Below the pieces are notes generated by a model. That model was not told the origin of the DNA. It did not search any database and saw only the letters and a list, made by a program, of their open reading frames with translations. From Takakia lepidozioides (taxonomy: Eukaryota; Streptophyta; Takakiopsida; Takakiales; Takakiaceae): DNA of 64,000 nucleotides. The stretch spans positions 21,514,001-21,578,000 of the forward strand of contig CM060733.1 in NCBI GenBank assembly GCA_030704615.1, in the 5' to 3' direction. The position numbers were made by a program, and so were the translations under genes. Each line of letters opens with the position of its first letter. Positions within the stretch are counted from its first letter, which is position 1. Positions 34,014 through 45,887 of the stretch are shown piece after piece.

Positions 34014-35590
34014 CTACCTCTGTCCAAGACATCGTGGACATAACCACTCTCCACTATGAACCTCCTCAAGTGGCGGTGTTAAACATCCCATGTGCCACCC
34101 CCTTAAGTATTTGTCACACACCAACATGGTCGCGGCACCACCAGCATACCCACATAGCATGCAACGCAACCCTGCAGGTACCACTGCAAAGTTGGGATCT
34201 ATCCTCCCATCCACATGTGGAAGGTGACATGGCGCACAATTGCGCACATGGTCCTTCCATACTATGTCATCTCGACCCTCCAGAATCAACACTCCTAAAG
34301 GCAACACCTCCCGGATCCTTAGAATCACACGACCTGTTGTGACATCCAAGGTCGTAGGCGTTGTCTGCTGCAGATACACATGGTCCCCAAGATGGAAACG
34401 CCGAACACCTGGCCGATATTTCCCTCCACGTATAGTGGCGTACCTCAATGTGCCTCGGTGTTGGGCAATAGCAAGGTTCTCAAAAGCCATAGGCATGACT
34501 CTCTTGAACAACTCTGCCCGTTGGGCACATGCTTGTGTCCACACATCCGGATCATCAAGGTTGAGGACTACTGCAGTCTCCCTGCGAATAGATACAGACA
34601 AATCTGGCTCTCGGCCAAAGAGAAGGAAATAAGGCAAGAACGAGGGAAATGATGTTTGCTTGCTAAACCTGTAACCCATAGCCAACCAAGGTAGCTGAAG
34701 GTCCCAATCTCCCAAGTGTCCATTCTGCAAGCCATACTTGCGCAAACCTCGCTTGACTGTTTGCACAACCCTCTCGGTCAAGCCATCAGCCTCAGGATGA
34801 TCCCGAGAAGTAGTGTGGTGAACTATCAAGGCTTGCTCACACAAAGCCTGAAACTCCTCCAAGAACTCTCTCTCATGGTCGTGAGTACCTCGGCTGGAGC
34901 ACCAAATTGGCTAAGCACTCAATCTAAGAATGCATACGCAACCCCCTCACTTGCCTTGTCAGGCAATGCCACTAGTTCAATCCATTTGGAGAAATGTTCT
35001 ATCATCACCAGCACATACCTCTTTTGGCGAATCGTTAGTTGCAATGGGCCAGCGAAGTCAAGACTCCAATGATATCCCAAACCCATAATGGGTAAATGAT
35101 GCAATTGTGGAGTAGGTGCATTGAAAGAAGCCCGCACTCTATCATACACCATGCACCTTGCCACTAACTGCTGCACATCCGTGTGCATGCCCCGCCACCA
35201 ATATTGTCCTTGCAGCAAACTATGAGTGCGTCGCACCCCAAAATGTCCCAACTACTCATGGGCATGGCGTACCAATGGCGCTCGTTGTGTTGGATGAGGC
35301 ACAATCCTCACTCGTCCATCCTCCTATACTCGGAGTAGGTGAGTGGTCTCCCACTTGAACCTCTTGGCTCGTTGTAGGATCCGATCTCTCTCCTTAGCAG
35401 TCACACTGGTTGTTGTATCTCTAGTACGAAGGTAGGCCAACACTGCTACATCTTTATGTACATCATTACCACCACCAAGCTTCTCACTGATTTTTGGATT
35501 GTCATGCATACTATTTTCATGACCAATCCCATGGGGTGGACCAGCTTGAGCTCCCATTGCTAGAATGCACAAAAAGGCATATGTATTTCA
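34014..35590 (-). pseudogene. Ty3/gypsy integrase with C-terminal PHD finger
   Basis: Minus-strand order: the HHCC zinc-binding end 'LGHFGVRRTHSLLQGQYWWR' (about 35255-35195), the core starting 'HWSLDFAGPL' (first catalytic Asp), the second Asp after a one-base deletion near 34880, and 'SRDHPEADGLTERVVQTVKR' with the catalytic Glu. An SH3-like C-terminal domain follows ('RIREVLPLGVLILEG...CAPC'), then 'RCMLCGYAGGAATMLVCD' with 'GWHMGCLTPPLEEVHSGEW' and a final C-P-R-C before the stop at 34014. That last block has the spacing of a PHD finger; one Cys ligand (CDxC) reads Tyr. TGA at about 34917 and the deletion kill it. RT and gag are absent: the 5' side is cut by the CACTA end at 35596. Confidence 0.88.
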
Positions 35591-35595
35591 TCTTG

Positions 35596-36205
35596 CACTA
35601 CAGGAAAAGGGGGGCATTTGCGACGTCCGCGCCACGCCGCAGCGTCGGGAAAACGCCCTTTTCGGGCACGCGGGAGGCGCAGAATTTGCGACGCCCGGCC
35701 GTCGCCCTGTAGTCGCTAGGACGTCGCAAAAATGCGACATATGGCGCCATCGCTGCCCTCCAGCCGACGGCGTTGGTGGGGGTGCCGGCGCGGCGTCGCA
35801 TTTTTATTTTTATTTTCTAACCTGACCGGGAGTCAGCCAGGTGGTATGCGAAGCGACGCTCGTACGTCGCTGCCAGCGACTATTGGGCGTGGCACAAAAC
35901 AGTTGGAGTCGGTCTCCGCCACGCCCAGGCGTGGGTTGTTGCGACGTTCCGGTGTCGCGTTTTTTTTTTTAAAATTTTTAAAAAAAATGGCGCAGGCAGG
36001 GTGACGGTCTCCGCGACGCCAGGGCGTCGCGGGTTGCGACCCCCGAACTAAAAAATACGTCGCAGGGGGTGTCGAGCGTTGCTACCCGCAAATGGGGTTT
36101 GCGACGCCCGACCGTCGCTTCTTGCGACCCCCGCCCAAAAAACACGTCGCCCTTGGCGAAGTGCTGCAGTCGCGAGGGCAACCTGGGGGGGGGGGGGGGG
36201 GTGGG
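35596..36205 (+). mobile_element. CACTA-type transposon left end with subterminal repeats
   Basis: The end reads CACTACAGGAAAA, the canonical plant CACTA (EnSpm) terminus. It is followed by about 580 bp packed with TTGCGACG/CGTCGC motifs in both orientations, as in CACTA subterminal regions, and closed by an 18-base G run near 36190. It interrupts the gypsy element to the left. The partner terminus (TTTTCCTGTAGTG-like) was not found, so the right boundary is unknown. Confidence 0.75.
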
Positions 36206-36409
36206 GGTTCATTTTGGGGGTGAATTGGGGGTTTTTTTGTTTTTTTCCTGGTTTTGTATTTGGGGATGGGAGAACTTACAGTTCCATTTCTCTGAGTTAG
36301 CATGTACACAATTGAGCAAGCATGAATCGAGGGTGAGGACGGTGCGACACATGAATAAGATGGAAGATGGAAAGATGGAAATATATTTACAAGACATGAG
36401 CTGAAAAGC

Positions 36410-36661
36410 TCACAAGGGTTCAGTAGACTGACCCTGGGACCTACATGGACTAGGACTAGTATCATCCTCATCCTCAGTGGAGGACTCAGAGCTATCCGAT
36501 GAGCCTGATGACTCCGCGCCCTTTGCCAGAGCACGTAAATGAGGCGGCGTTCCCCTAAGTCCCACAGAGCTCTCATCCAATCCCTGGGCATGACCCTTGA
36601 CCTCATCCATACTAGTGCCATGTAGTGCACTCATCCCCTCTGTGTTGGCCATGTTCTTCAT
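36410..36661 (-). CDS. Small acidic Ser-rich ORF
   Basis: An 80-codon frame encodes 'AESSGSSDSSESSTEDEDD' in its C-terminal half. It lies downstream of the spliced transposon ORF and could be a last exon or a separate short ORF. No domain is recognised. Confidence 0.3.
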   Translation of the reverse strand: MKNMANTEGMSALHGTSMDEVKGHAQGLDESSVGLRGTPPHLRALAKGAESSGSSDSSESSTEDEDDTSPSPCRSQGQSTEPL

Positions 36662-36857
36662 GAGGGATTGTCAACCATGCTCCTTGGCGTAGTTGTACTC
36701 TACTAGAGATGGCTTCCTCTCAAACGCGCGTTGCTACACATGCCACAAATTAAAGTCAGTTCTTCGCGATGATGGAGCCAGAAAGAAGACATAACAAAAT
36801 CCATAGGGAAGTACGACTTACAAATCGCAAGATAAAACCCTAGGATCCGCCGGCGCC

Positions 36858-38723
36858 CTACTTATGTGTGGATTCGTGCTTGTCAAGGCGGACTGTTGTT
36901 GCTTCGCGTGCCCGGTCAAATTTGGCCTTGTTTGCGGCATCAGTCTCTCCCGCAATGAGTGCATCCCACGATACCTATGCACCCCCCCCCCCCCCCCCCC
37001 CCCCCAACAATTAGTGAATTACACACATACGTTGCATCAAATCCACCTCATTAATGCACATGCGACAAATGGAAGGTGACATGATTCAGGATTTGTCAAC
37101 CTGTGTAATTCCATAAGGTGGTTTGGGTATGGCCCCCTTTTCCATTGCCCTCCGAATGATCTGTCTGGCACAGTACCTCCTGTCCTTCAAGTTTCGCCCC
37201 ACCATCTCCATCACCCTTGTGTCACTCCAATTTCCCGGAAACCAGCGGTCTAACTCACGGGCATACGCCCGCTTCACGCCAAAGTGCTGTTCAGCCCACT
37301 CGATGTGCAAAGGGAACCACCTCAATGCGAGTTCGAAGGCTGGCTTCTTCATAGCCTCCCAGAACGCACTGCAGGGATCACCATGGCGATTCACCTCTAC
37401 CAGTGGCACCATGATCTTTGCCAACTCCACGTCCTGTATCGCCAAGGCCATCCCACCCTCTCCCTTCTTTGTAGCCTCCTTCCCCTGCTCCTTTGTTACC
37501 CCACTGCCCTCCCCCGCATGCACACTCACCCCTTCCTCTCCATGGGACTTCTTTTTCTTATTCTTCTTTTCCTTCCCCTTCTCCACAACCATCTCCTTCC
37601 CCTTCCCCGCTACTTCCTCTCTCTCCTTCTCCCTCTCCCTTGTCTCTCTCTCCTCGGCAACCCCTTCATTGATGGTAAAAGGGATCTTGGGAGATCGAGG
37701 CCTCTTCTTCTTACCTTTGGTGTTCGGGTCCTTCATGAACACCACGTGCTCTCTCTCATTGGCAATCCCACGGGACTGCACCAACAAAGCCAGCCATGTT
37801 GCTGCCTCCTGAAGACAAATAACCCCTCCAAATTCAAAAAAAGAAACAAACAACAAAGAAAATCATGCATGAAAAGGAAAGGATAAATCATGGAACAAGG
37901 TGCGACAGTTGTACCTTTGCAAGCTTGTCCGACTCGCCCCTGATGTCACCCGATGTGGGAGGAGTCCCCGTTTCTGGATGTGCCCGCTCTATCCCCTCCC
38001 GGAGCGCCACTGGAAGTAGATTCCAGATGTGGATCATAGCCGGCGGCGGCGCCCCGTAGTCCAGGCCCTTCTTTGCTGATGGCTCAGGCTCAGGGGGTGG
38101 TGTCGCTGATCGGCTAGGCTACTCCGAACCGGCCCATACCTCCTCCTCTCCCCCCCCCAATGCATGTCAGGGTAGAAACCCTCACCCGGCTTGACTTCTT
38201 CGAGGCGCTTCGCTATCTTGGCCACTTCATTGGCCCTCCTCGTCTCCTCCTCCCTCATCGACAACAATGGGCTGGCAATGGAGGCTTTCAAAGGCCTTTG
38301 AACCTGATGTTGGGCCTTGGCAAGTGCAGCCTTTGCTGTGGATGAAGGGGTCGCTATGGGGGTGACATCCAAAAGGTGCCCATACCGGGCCCCCGAATGG
38401 GTGATGTGCTTGCCAAGGTACATTTCACCCGTCTTGGTGGCTGGGGGTGTGCTCAACTGAGCATCCGGCTCAGCAACAACCTCCCGAATAGGAGAGCTGG
38501 CTGAGCCGGCCCCTGGCGCATCCAAGATGTGGACAAGAGGGGGGGTATTGGCCTCGGGGGGCAGACGAGCCCTCCGGCTGCGACTGTCGACGGCGCTGGT
38601 TAGCCGTGAGACGCCCTGGCGCGTCACACGTGCCGGCAGAGCAAACGGATTGTCCGCCCCTTTCTTTGGGGCAGGGGACTTCTTCTCTTTCCCCATAAGC
38701 TGGCACCTATCATGCAAACTCAC
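36858..38723 (-). pseudogene. Spliced transposon-associated ORF (CACTA accessory protein candidate)
   Basis: At least three exons are visible: 38723-37915 (donor AAAG|GTACAA), 37808-37101 (acceptor TTGTCTTCAG, donor ACAG|GTTGAC) and 36974-36858 (acceptor GTGCATAG, stop TAG). Frames join in phase. The protein has a basic, Pro/Ala-rich N-terminus ('MGKEKKSPAPKKGADN'), a highly charged KE-rich middle, then a conserved-looking block 'KKPAFELALRWFPLHIEWAE' and 'ELDRWFPGNWSDTRVMEMVG', and ends 'VSWDALIAGETDAANKAKFD'. A frame break or stop lies near 38115-38120. It lies inside the CACTA-type sequence and may be a TNPA-like accessory DNA-binding protein; no named domain is recognised. Confidence 0.55.
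36982..37005 (+). repeat. Poly(C) run of 24 inside an intron
   Basis: It sits in the intron 37100-36975 of the minus-strand transposon ORF, so the transcript carries a G24 run seven bases before the 3' splice site, where a pyrimidine tract is expected. Confidence 0.9.
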
Positions 38724-38837
38724 AAGTTGGCCTCATTAGGAACATTCCAGATCAAAAACAAAAAAAACCAAGCATGTCGGGGGCTGAGAGCAGCAAGTGC
38801 TCGGGGTCTCGAGAGGGGGCAACAAAGAGAAAAGAAA

Positions 38838-38935
38838 AAGGGGGGGGGGGGGGAAGTGACTGAGCACCACCACCAGCTGTTGAGCACCACGGGCTCAGTC
38901 ACTCCCCCCCCCCCCCCCCATTTTTGTTTTTTTTG
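38838..38935. repeat. Hairpin flanked by G and C runs
   Basis: A G14-type run followed by GAAGTGACTGAGC faces GCTCAGTCAC followed by a C16-type run, around a loop of about 35 bases. A one-armed copy (G run plus AGTGACTGAGC) is at 50848-50880. Confidence 0.85.
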
Positions 38936-39215
38936 TTTCCCTCTCTCTCCCTCTCTCTCCCTCCCTTCTTGGAATTGGTCGGTTGCATCAGTGTTCTTTT
39001 CATGATTTTCCATCTATACCAGATGGACTCTAAACAGTGTTTTCACCAGCCTTATAAAGGTTTTCTATCCGTACCGGAAGAATCACTTGGGTGGACACTA
39101 AAATACCTCTAAAAAGGGCCTATAATTTTTCATTGCTCTTTTATTGACTTTCATCTATACCAGATGAGTCACCAGAGAATGAGGAATTACCTCCATAGGG
39201 GTTATGACACTGGCA
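38930..39215 (-). repeat. Palindrome-bearing repeat, inverted copy
   Basis: It matches 49770-50040 in reverse orientation. It contains CCATCTataccAGATGG and TCATCTataccAGATGA palindromes. It stops exactly where the LTR begins (39216), so the retroelement inserted into or recombined with this repeat. Confidence 0.8.
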
Positions 39216-40190
39216 TGTCGAGCGGCTTTTACTCACCCATCCCTTCGCTATCCGAGGTGGAAACTCCAAGATAGAATAGTTGGATATTTCTAAGCACTCA
39301 GCCCGCTCAGTACAATCAGTCATGACCTACAGCTAGTGAATCATGGTTGTGCTTCCCATTTGTATTCCTTCTTGCCTTCATGTTATCAATTCACCTTATC
39401 TGATACTGAAGCATCAGATTGCTTCAGTATCTACTTAATTCCAATTAATCATGCATTCATTTCACAGCTTCACTCATGTCTCTCTACACAGTGTGCTTGT
39501 ATCGAATAAGTATCAGATTATAATTTATCATCAGGCCAATGCCATGGTGACTCTAATTTGCCCTATAGTTTCACTACAGCTTTGCATGTAACAAGCATCT
39601 ACTGTTCATCTCTCCTCCTTCTCCGTGCTCTCGTTCTGGCTCTCCGCCTGATCTCCTCTCATACATCACCAAGAAACGCTCCCCGTGAAGTGTGTCCTTC
39701 TTTCCGTTGCCGCTCTCCTTATCTGCCCGCAAGCTGTTCTAACCACCTAACTAATTAACCGTCATCCCTGAAGTAACACGTTCTTTCTGCAGATGTCGTT
39801 CCCTCACAGATAACTGTTCCCCATGTACTATGACAGGCTGTGTCAAGCTGTGCCGAGCTGTGACTGGCTGTGTAAGGCTGTATCGGCTGTGTCGGGCTGT
39901 GACTGGCTGTGTTGGGCTGTGTCGGGCTGTGTTGGCTGTGACGGGCTGTGCGAAACTGTGGCGGCTGTAACTGGCTGTGACGGGCTGTGTCGGGCTGTGA
40001 CTGGCTGTGTTGGGCTGTGGGAAGCTGTGGCGGGCTGTGACTGGCTGTGTCGGGCTGTGTTGGCTGTGTAACCCCCCTAAAGCCTGCTGCTGCCACCTCT
40101 AAGGCTCCTGTTGGTCTCAATCTGCGCAAAAATATAAGGGTACACCACATAACCCGTAAAAGCGTCTAAGTCCCAAGCAACCCTCTAACA
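39216..40190 (-). mobile_element. 3' LTR of retroelement A
   Basis: Read on the minus strand it starts TGTTAGAGGG at 40190 and ends CCGCTCGACA at 39216 (975 bp, TG...CA). It aligns with the LTR 2982-3983 throughout. A polypurine tract immediately precedes it and no PBS follows, so it is a 3' LTR. Confidence 0.9.
39829..40069 (-). repeat. Minisatellite in the 3' LTR
   Basis: About 25 units of GGCTGTG(a/t)(c/t)(t/g) on the plus strand; the same array as 3103-3342, inverted, with different unit order and number. Confidence 0.93.
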
Positions 40191-40208
40191 TTTATCCCTC
40201 CCCCTCTC
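40191..40208 (-). promoter_or_regulatory. Polypurine tract of retroelement A
   Basis: The minus strand reads GAGAGGGGGAGGGATAAA directly before the LTR start TGTTAG. Such tracts prime plus-strand DNA synthesis. Confidence 0.85.
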
Positions 40209-40229
40209 AAAAAGCCGTGTCCTCACGGT

Positions 40230-43200
40230 TTACTGTTTGGGATTAGCAAACCTTTGTGAGCGAGCACGCTTCCGACGGTGAGAGTCTCGTGAAGGACTCC
40301 GTGTGCGAGCCCGAATCCTGTCACTGGTTGACGGAGATGATTGAGCACTACCTGGAAATGTCTGACCCTCCTTTGGCTGATAACGAGATAACCTCTCAGG
40401 CATAGGAGATCCCCGTCGTTTCTTCTCTGCCATCTGAAGTGCATAGTCCTCTGCCATGTCAAAAGAGTCCGCTGAAGAAACAGTAGTATCAGAATCCTCG
40501 TCGCCCCTCAGGTGTTTTAACGGCCGAACTTTAAGTGGAATCCTGTGTGGCATACAATGTTGTCCAACCATATCTGGAAGTTTAAATTGTACAACTTGTT
40601 GTAAGCGTTGGCACGTAAAATTAGTGAACGTCCTGAACTCCTTATCTGTATAGGTAAGAGGTGTGCCAATGACTTGGGAACAGTGCAAGTATTTCCATGC
40701 CTCATGTCCCTTAAAGAAAATATCCTCAGGGCCGAATTTCTGTGTTGTCAAATTGTTCCAAGCCAAATGAAACCATGAACGAAGTTGGGAATCCTTCTGC
40801 ATCATAACTTTTGCATCATATAGGTACATATGAGGTGGCACTGAAGGTAAGACCCAATGATCCCCACTGGAATAACTCAGAAATCACGATTGCATCTTCT
40901 GCTGCTCAATGTGATATCGTGCCAGAAAACAAGCAGCATAGTATAATCCACAGCCCATGACAATACTTGATACCTCATTGGTTTTGGTATAAATGTACCC
41001 ATGTACAACTTGGAAAACAATTAATTCATTCAACATGGTACCTGCTTCAGACTAGTACCTCGCAAAGTGATGATCCTCAATGGGTCGATTGTTCGGAAAG
41101 TCCTTAGTCATAGTCGCCACTGGCAGCCAAATGCGCATGATCTGGTAGTAATGAGCCAACGACTATGGCGGACTAAAATCCTTCCAAGCCAAATCCAACA
41201 CAATGGGAATTTGGTTGAAGGGCATAATCATAGCCCGATTGTACTCTCGTGCAGCAGGAGTCTTAGGTGGGTTAAAAGCAGCATCCCCCCATACCTCAGG
41301 CTGTGGTGTGGCTGTAGTAACAACAGGGTCAGCTACCCGCACAGTCACTTGCTGTGGTATTGGTACCACTGGCATCTCCTGCACCCCTTGCGAAGAAGAC
41401 TGAAAAATTAGAGTTCTGGCATGTAAATAAGTAGCCATCAACTGCTCCTCAGGTACAAAAACTCTCTTGTCAATATTTCAACTCAGGTCATCCACCTGAG
41501 TCTGCAGGCCTTCTACATCCTCCTGTAGCTCCGCTATTCGACTATAGACATTGTCTATAGTAGTTGTGGCAATGTTCTGCACCTGCAGTCTGAGCTCATT
41601 CATCTCGCCCTGGGTGAGCTTCCGTGGTGCTTTGTCTTCCACCGGCCCTTGTGCTAACCAGACCTGCATAAGGTGGTTATCCACCAAATCGTGCGTGGCA
41701 CCCCTGAGAGTCTGCTCCTCTGTGAGCCTGTATACATCTAACTGCTGCTGTAAAGCCTCCATGCGCTTTGCATAAGGTTCAACCAAACTCGCATAGGCAG
41801 CAGCCAGATTATTGGCTTCCTTCCAAGCCTTATTAGCCACAGAGAGTTCATTTCTATTGACCATGACTGTTTGTTGCAACTCCAGGATGTACCTCTCTTG
41901 GTCAGCCTCAACCTGTCTGCATTGCTTGAAAGTATTCTCATTGCGATAGATTGTATTCTTCATATCAACAATGAGTTTCGTCTGCTCGATTATCTCTGCC
42001 TCTGCCTTCATACATCTCTCCCCTTGTCTGTTAACTTCTAATGCAGTTTGCTCAAGAGTAGTTGTGAGTGTAGCACATTGTATGGTCATCCTCTCATGTA
42101 CTGCCTGCAACTCCGTATGTAGTGCATTCACTTCTTGCAACTTGCTCTCATGCTTCACCTGCATTTGGTATAACTGTTGCTTATGTGCTTCATGCAACTG
42201 GTCCTGCTCGAGGCCGGCTTCAATCAGATGTCCCTTGGCCAAGTGCAAAACAGCCTTTGTGTCCTCTAACTCTTGCTGTAACTTGAGATTGACCTCCTCA
42301 TCTACCTTGTTAGCACACTCAGTGGCAAGTCGAGCCTCAAACTCCTTCCTGAGTTCCTCCCTCAAAGCTGCCAATTGGGTAGATGGAACATGGGATTTCA
42401 CATAAGTGCCCAACAAATTAAGTGTTCTGCTTATGGAACTCATAAGCATGGCCTGCTGAGGGTCATCATGGTGAGCTTGTTGCTGTTCTCCCTGATCCTC
42501 CACAGTGTGATGCCTCACCAACCATTCAGGCCATTGCCCCACCAGATTTTCTTCCTGAACCACCTCATCCGCCACAGATGATTCCCTTACCAAGCCAGAG
42601 TTTTCATAGAGAAGGTCACCCTTCTCAATTTCGGCCACAACCTGCTCTGTAGTGGGAATGTCCAACCTTTCTCCTTCCAGAGCAATTGGGGGTGAAGTCA
42701 CAGCATGTAGTAACTGTGGAACCTCCAAAACATCTGAGTCAATTGGTTGTGTTGGCTATGGTATCGAATTGTCTTCCTCTTCTCTCTCTGAAGGCCGTGC
42801 TTCCAATAATAACAGCTCTCTGTGCTGCTGTGCCTCATCCTCCACAAGAGCTTTGGAAACATTATCGTGCGGTTTCCGTGAAGCCAGTGGATCCGCCACT
42901 ACAGTCATACCCCGCCTCTGTCTCTTAGATTGGTGTTGCCCTGCCAGTCCACCCTCATTGTATGAAGAGCCCTGCTCTTCAATTGCAGTGGTTTCTGCCT
43001 CAAACACTCTCATCTCCTTACGTTCCCGAGTATGAGTATGCAAGAATCAAGAATTATTTGGGCAATGACTCGACCGGACACAATGATCGGAGACTTAGCA
43101 GCAGTGCCCTGTAACCTCTTCATCTCGTCCACCAATCCGTTGTACATTAACTCCGCCCAAGCGACATCTTCTCCCCTCAAAGCTTTCAGGATCTCCTCTG

Positions 43201-44092
43201 TGAATGACCTGCTCAAATACTGTTGGTTCTGTTTCATGGCAAACATAACGTTCAATATTTGGCCAACTTCCCTAAGCCCTGGGTCGGCTTTGGTACAAGC
43301 GTAACCTTGAGTTTTAAAGAAACTCCCTTCTTGGAACAAATTCCCTATCGGCAATCTTGCCCTGTGCTCATCCACATCCACATGCCCTGATGGCAAATCA
43401 AACAATTGCTGCAGGTACTGGGGAGTAATTTCTATATCTACTCCCCTCACCTGAGTAACTCCCGTCCGAGGCTCAAAATTCTGAAGAAATTGTATCATGA
43501 ATTGCCGATGATGCAAGGACCAGTCCTTGCATAGCAGCCCCTCCAATCGCAACTCCCTTAGCAGTTGTACTGCCTGCGGTGCTGCAATTGTTTGCTTCTG
43601 CAGTATCGTGGTGCTCTTCACCCTGATATCCTCCATTCCCCTCACTCTCTTCATTCTAGACAAACAGAAAGGCTTTGTTTGAAATAGCTGAATGAAAGCT
43701 TGCAGGGCACAGAGCATGAAGGTATGGTTGGCACAGAATGGAACAGGTAAGTGCGTGTAAGCCTATGGGGCTTGCAAGTAACGAGTGAGAGAAAATGTAT
43801 TCTCAATGCTTCCGTCCTTGCGCCATTGCGTGAGAAGTAAAGCGAGTGTGTAATCGGTTACATCTGCCATAGCTACCAGGCTAGTTCTTTGATTGCCCCT
43901 TCCGTCGAGAACTTGGCTATTCAGAGCCACTCCGACTCTTCGGCTCATAACACTTCCTATTTCTTGTTCGGGAACCACCTGCATGTAATTCTCACTCCTG
44001 ATTGGTGTGGACTGCTTAGATAATTCCTTAATTCCACCCCCCTCCATGGACATTTCCACCTGGAATGTCCAGTAGGACAGCACATGTGGCAT
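40230..44092 (-). pseudogene. Third ORF (ORF3) of retroelement A, long coiled-coil protein
   Basis: One protein of about 1290 codons, read leftward between integrase and polypurine tract. Segments in order: 'DYTLALLLTQWRKDG'; a globular region with 'QAVQLLRELRLEGLLCKDWS', 'NFEPRTGVTQVRGVDIEITP', 'EGSFFKTQGYACTKA' and 'AKSPIIVSGRVIAQIILDSC'; an acidic linker; a long coiled coil (42560-41480, e.g. 'ALREELRKEFEARLATECAN'); a Pro-rich segment; a C-terminal globular part ('QLRSWFHLAWNNLTTQKFGP'); and a basic R/S tail ('RTRSPSRDSHRRKRARSQRF'). Stops at about 43763, 42753, 41478 and 41175 and a frameshift near 43030 break it. Element B encodes the same protein. The position is that of env-like or extra ORFs in plant gypsy elements, but I see no signal peptide or membrane segment. 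The function is unknown; a structural or nuclear DNA/RNA-associated role is a guess. Confidence 0.85.
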
Positions 44093-44411
44093 AGGTTTCC
44101 CTTTTCTGAACTCGAAAAGGGTTCCGTTACCCTGACACTGAATTCATTAATGGGCCCACAATTAGTATTAGTTGTTGTACCGGGTAGGTACTTTGACGGC
44201 CCGATTTGTCCTCTTGCATGATGAAACTCACTTTTGCAATCAATGCAGCGCGGTGTGCTTCGCCTTAGCCGCCACGTGTCCGTTTCTAAACATGCCCCCG
44301 TCTTCCCCTCTCCGCGTGGCACATTCTCCAAGTTTGACTTCCAAACTTTTTCTTCACTTGATGGCCACTTTTCTAACGTTAATTTGCGTCCACCTGTCAC
44401 TGACCCTATGG

Positions 44412-44560
44412 ACTGTGTAATCTGTATGGGCTGTGTTGGGCTATGATAGGCTGTGTGGCACTGTGATGGGCTGTGATAGGCTATGTTACGCTGTGATGGG
44501 CTGTGATAGGCTGTGTCACGCTGTGATAAGCTGTGTGACGATGTGATGGGCTGTGAAAGG
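44412..44560 (-). repeat. Minisatellite between integrase and ORF3 (element A)
   Basis: About 15 units of the CACAGCC type, here mostly GGCTGTG(a)T(a)(g). The integrase frame runs into it ('HTAYHSVTQPITAHHSVT'). Confidence 0.9.
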
Positions 44561-44564
44561 TATG

Positions 44565-45870
44565 CGAACACCTGTAGTTCCCGCCCTGGTCATATATGCT
44601 CGGCTTAGTGACAAGTGCTCCATACTCCGTTAATATCACTGGCGCAGCCCGTGACTGCTTTTGCGTTTCAACATGCAAATCGTGCTGCAATGGTTTGTCA
44701 TGGATACCACTGTACCCCTTCAACTTATTGGCATTGACTCTTCCCAGCATCTCTTTGTTAATGGTTTGAAACATGGCTGTGTTGTTATCATACATCTTCT
44801 GTATGACATAAGGTCCCTTCCATGGTGATTTAAGCTTAGAAGCTTTAATCTTCCCCTTCTTCTGCAACCAGAAAACCAAATCTCCCGTCTTAAAAGTCTT
44901 TAATTTGCCCTCATCAAACTGTTCCTTCCTCTTCATCTGAATTTTGGTCATGTTATCAGCTGCATCAGCACGTACTTCTTCCACATGGTATAATTCATGT
45001 TTCCTGACCTTAATTGAATCTTCCAATTCCATTCTCTTTCCCCATTCAGTTTTCATGGTAGGTAACAAGAATTCCACTGGAAGTAAAGCTTCCATACCAT
45101 AAACTAATTGGAATGGTGTATACTTAGTGGTGACTTTATATGAAGTCCTGTATGACCACAAAGTTGTCAGCAGCTTTGTATCCCAATCCGTTCTGTTTGC
45201 ATTGACTATCTTAGCCAAGATAGTACATAGTATTTTGTTGGTAGCCTCTGCCTGCCCATTACCCTATGGGTAATACGTTGTACTCTTCCTATGCATGAAC
45301 TCTTTAGTCAATAGTTCAATGGTCTCATTAATGAAGTGACTTCCCTTGTCACTGATAAATTCCAAGGGACAGCCAAATCGTGTAAGTATGTTCTCATACA
45401 GGAACCTTGTTGTGGACTTTGCTGTGTTGTCCCTCAGAGCTTTAGCTTCCACCCACTTCGTAGTATAATCAGTGGCTGTAATTATGTACTTGTTCTGTGT
45501 ATTCTTGGCCGGTGGGTTAATTGGTCCAACAAAGTCTAGTCCCCATTTCTGAAATGGTTCAGTAGGCATCGTAGAATGCAAAGCCATCTTCCCAGATCTC
45601 TGCAAAGGTCCTAGCCTCTGACATTCATCACAACTCTGACAATACTTGTGTACATCTTTGAACAAAGTAGGCCACCAGTAACCTGCAAGTAGTATCTTCC
45701 TACTGGTAGTCTCTTCTCCAAAATGACCTCCAGCCACTCCTTTATGAACTTCCTCCAAGACTTTATTAACTTCATGGTGGTACAAGCATCGTTTAAGTAC
45801 TCCATCAGGTCCTAGCTTATACATTCTACCCCCTACCATAGTATAAGGTAAAGCCTTGATAGCGATTCTC
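44565..45870 (-). pseudogene. Integrase of retroelement A
   Basis: A zinc-binding N-terminus runs from '[20 protein letters not shown]' to '[10 protein letters not shown]' (about 45775-45610). Core: '[12 protein letters not shown]' (first Asp), '[20 protein letters not shown]' (second Asp) and 'GNGQAEATNK' (Glu). It continues 'LWSYRTSYKVTTKYTPFQLV', 'VYGMEALLPVEF' and ends in a GPY/F module, 'KSPWKGPYVIQKMYDNN' and 'GRVNANKLKGYSG', without chromodomain. The sequence style is Tat/Athila-like. A TAG (CAG in element B) at about 45263 separates the second Asp from the Glu, and TAG at about 45889 separates it from RNase H. Confidence 0.93.
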
Positions 45871-45887
45871 TTCCTCTGCTTCTTACC

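Noticed and set aside
41551-42405. Plus-strand Cys/Ser-rich ORFs
   Set aside because: Shadows of the coiled-coil part of ORF3 on the minus strand; the same happens at 60052-60906 in element B.
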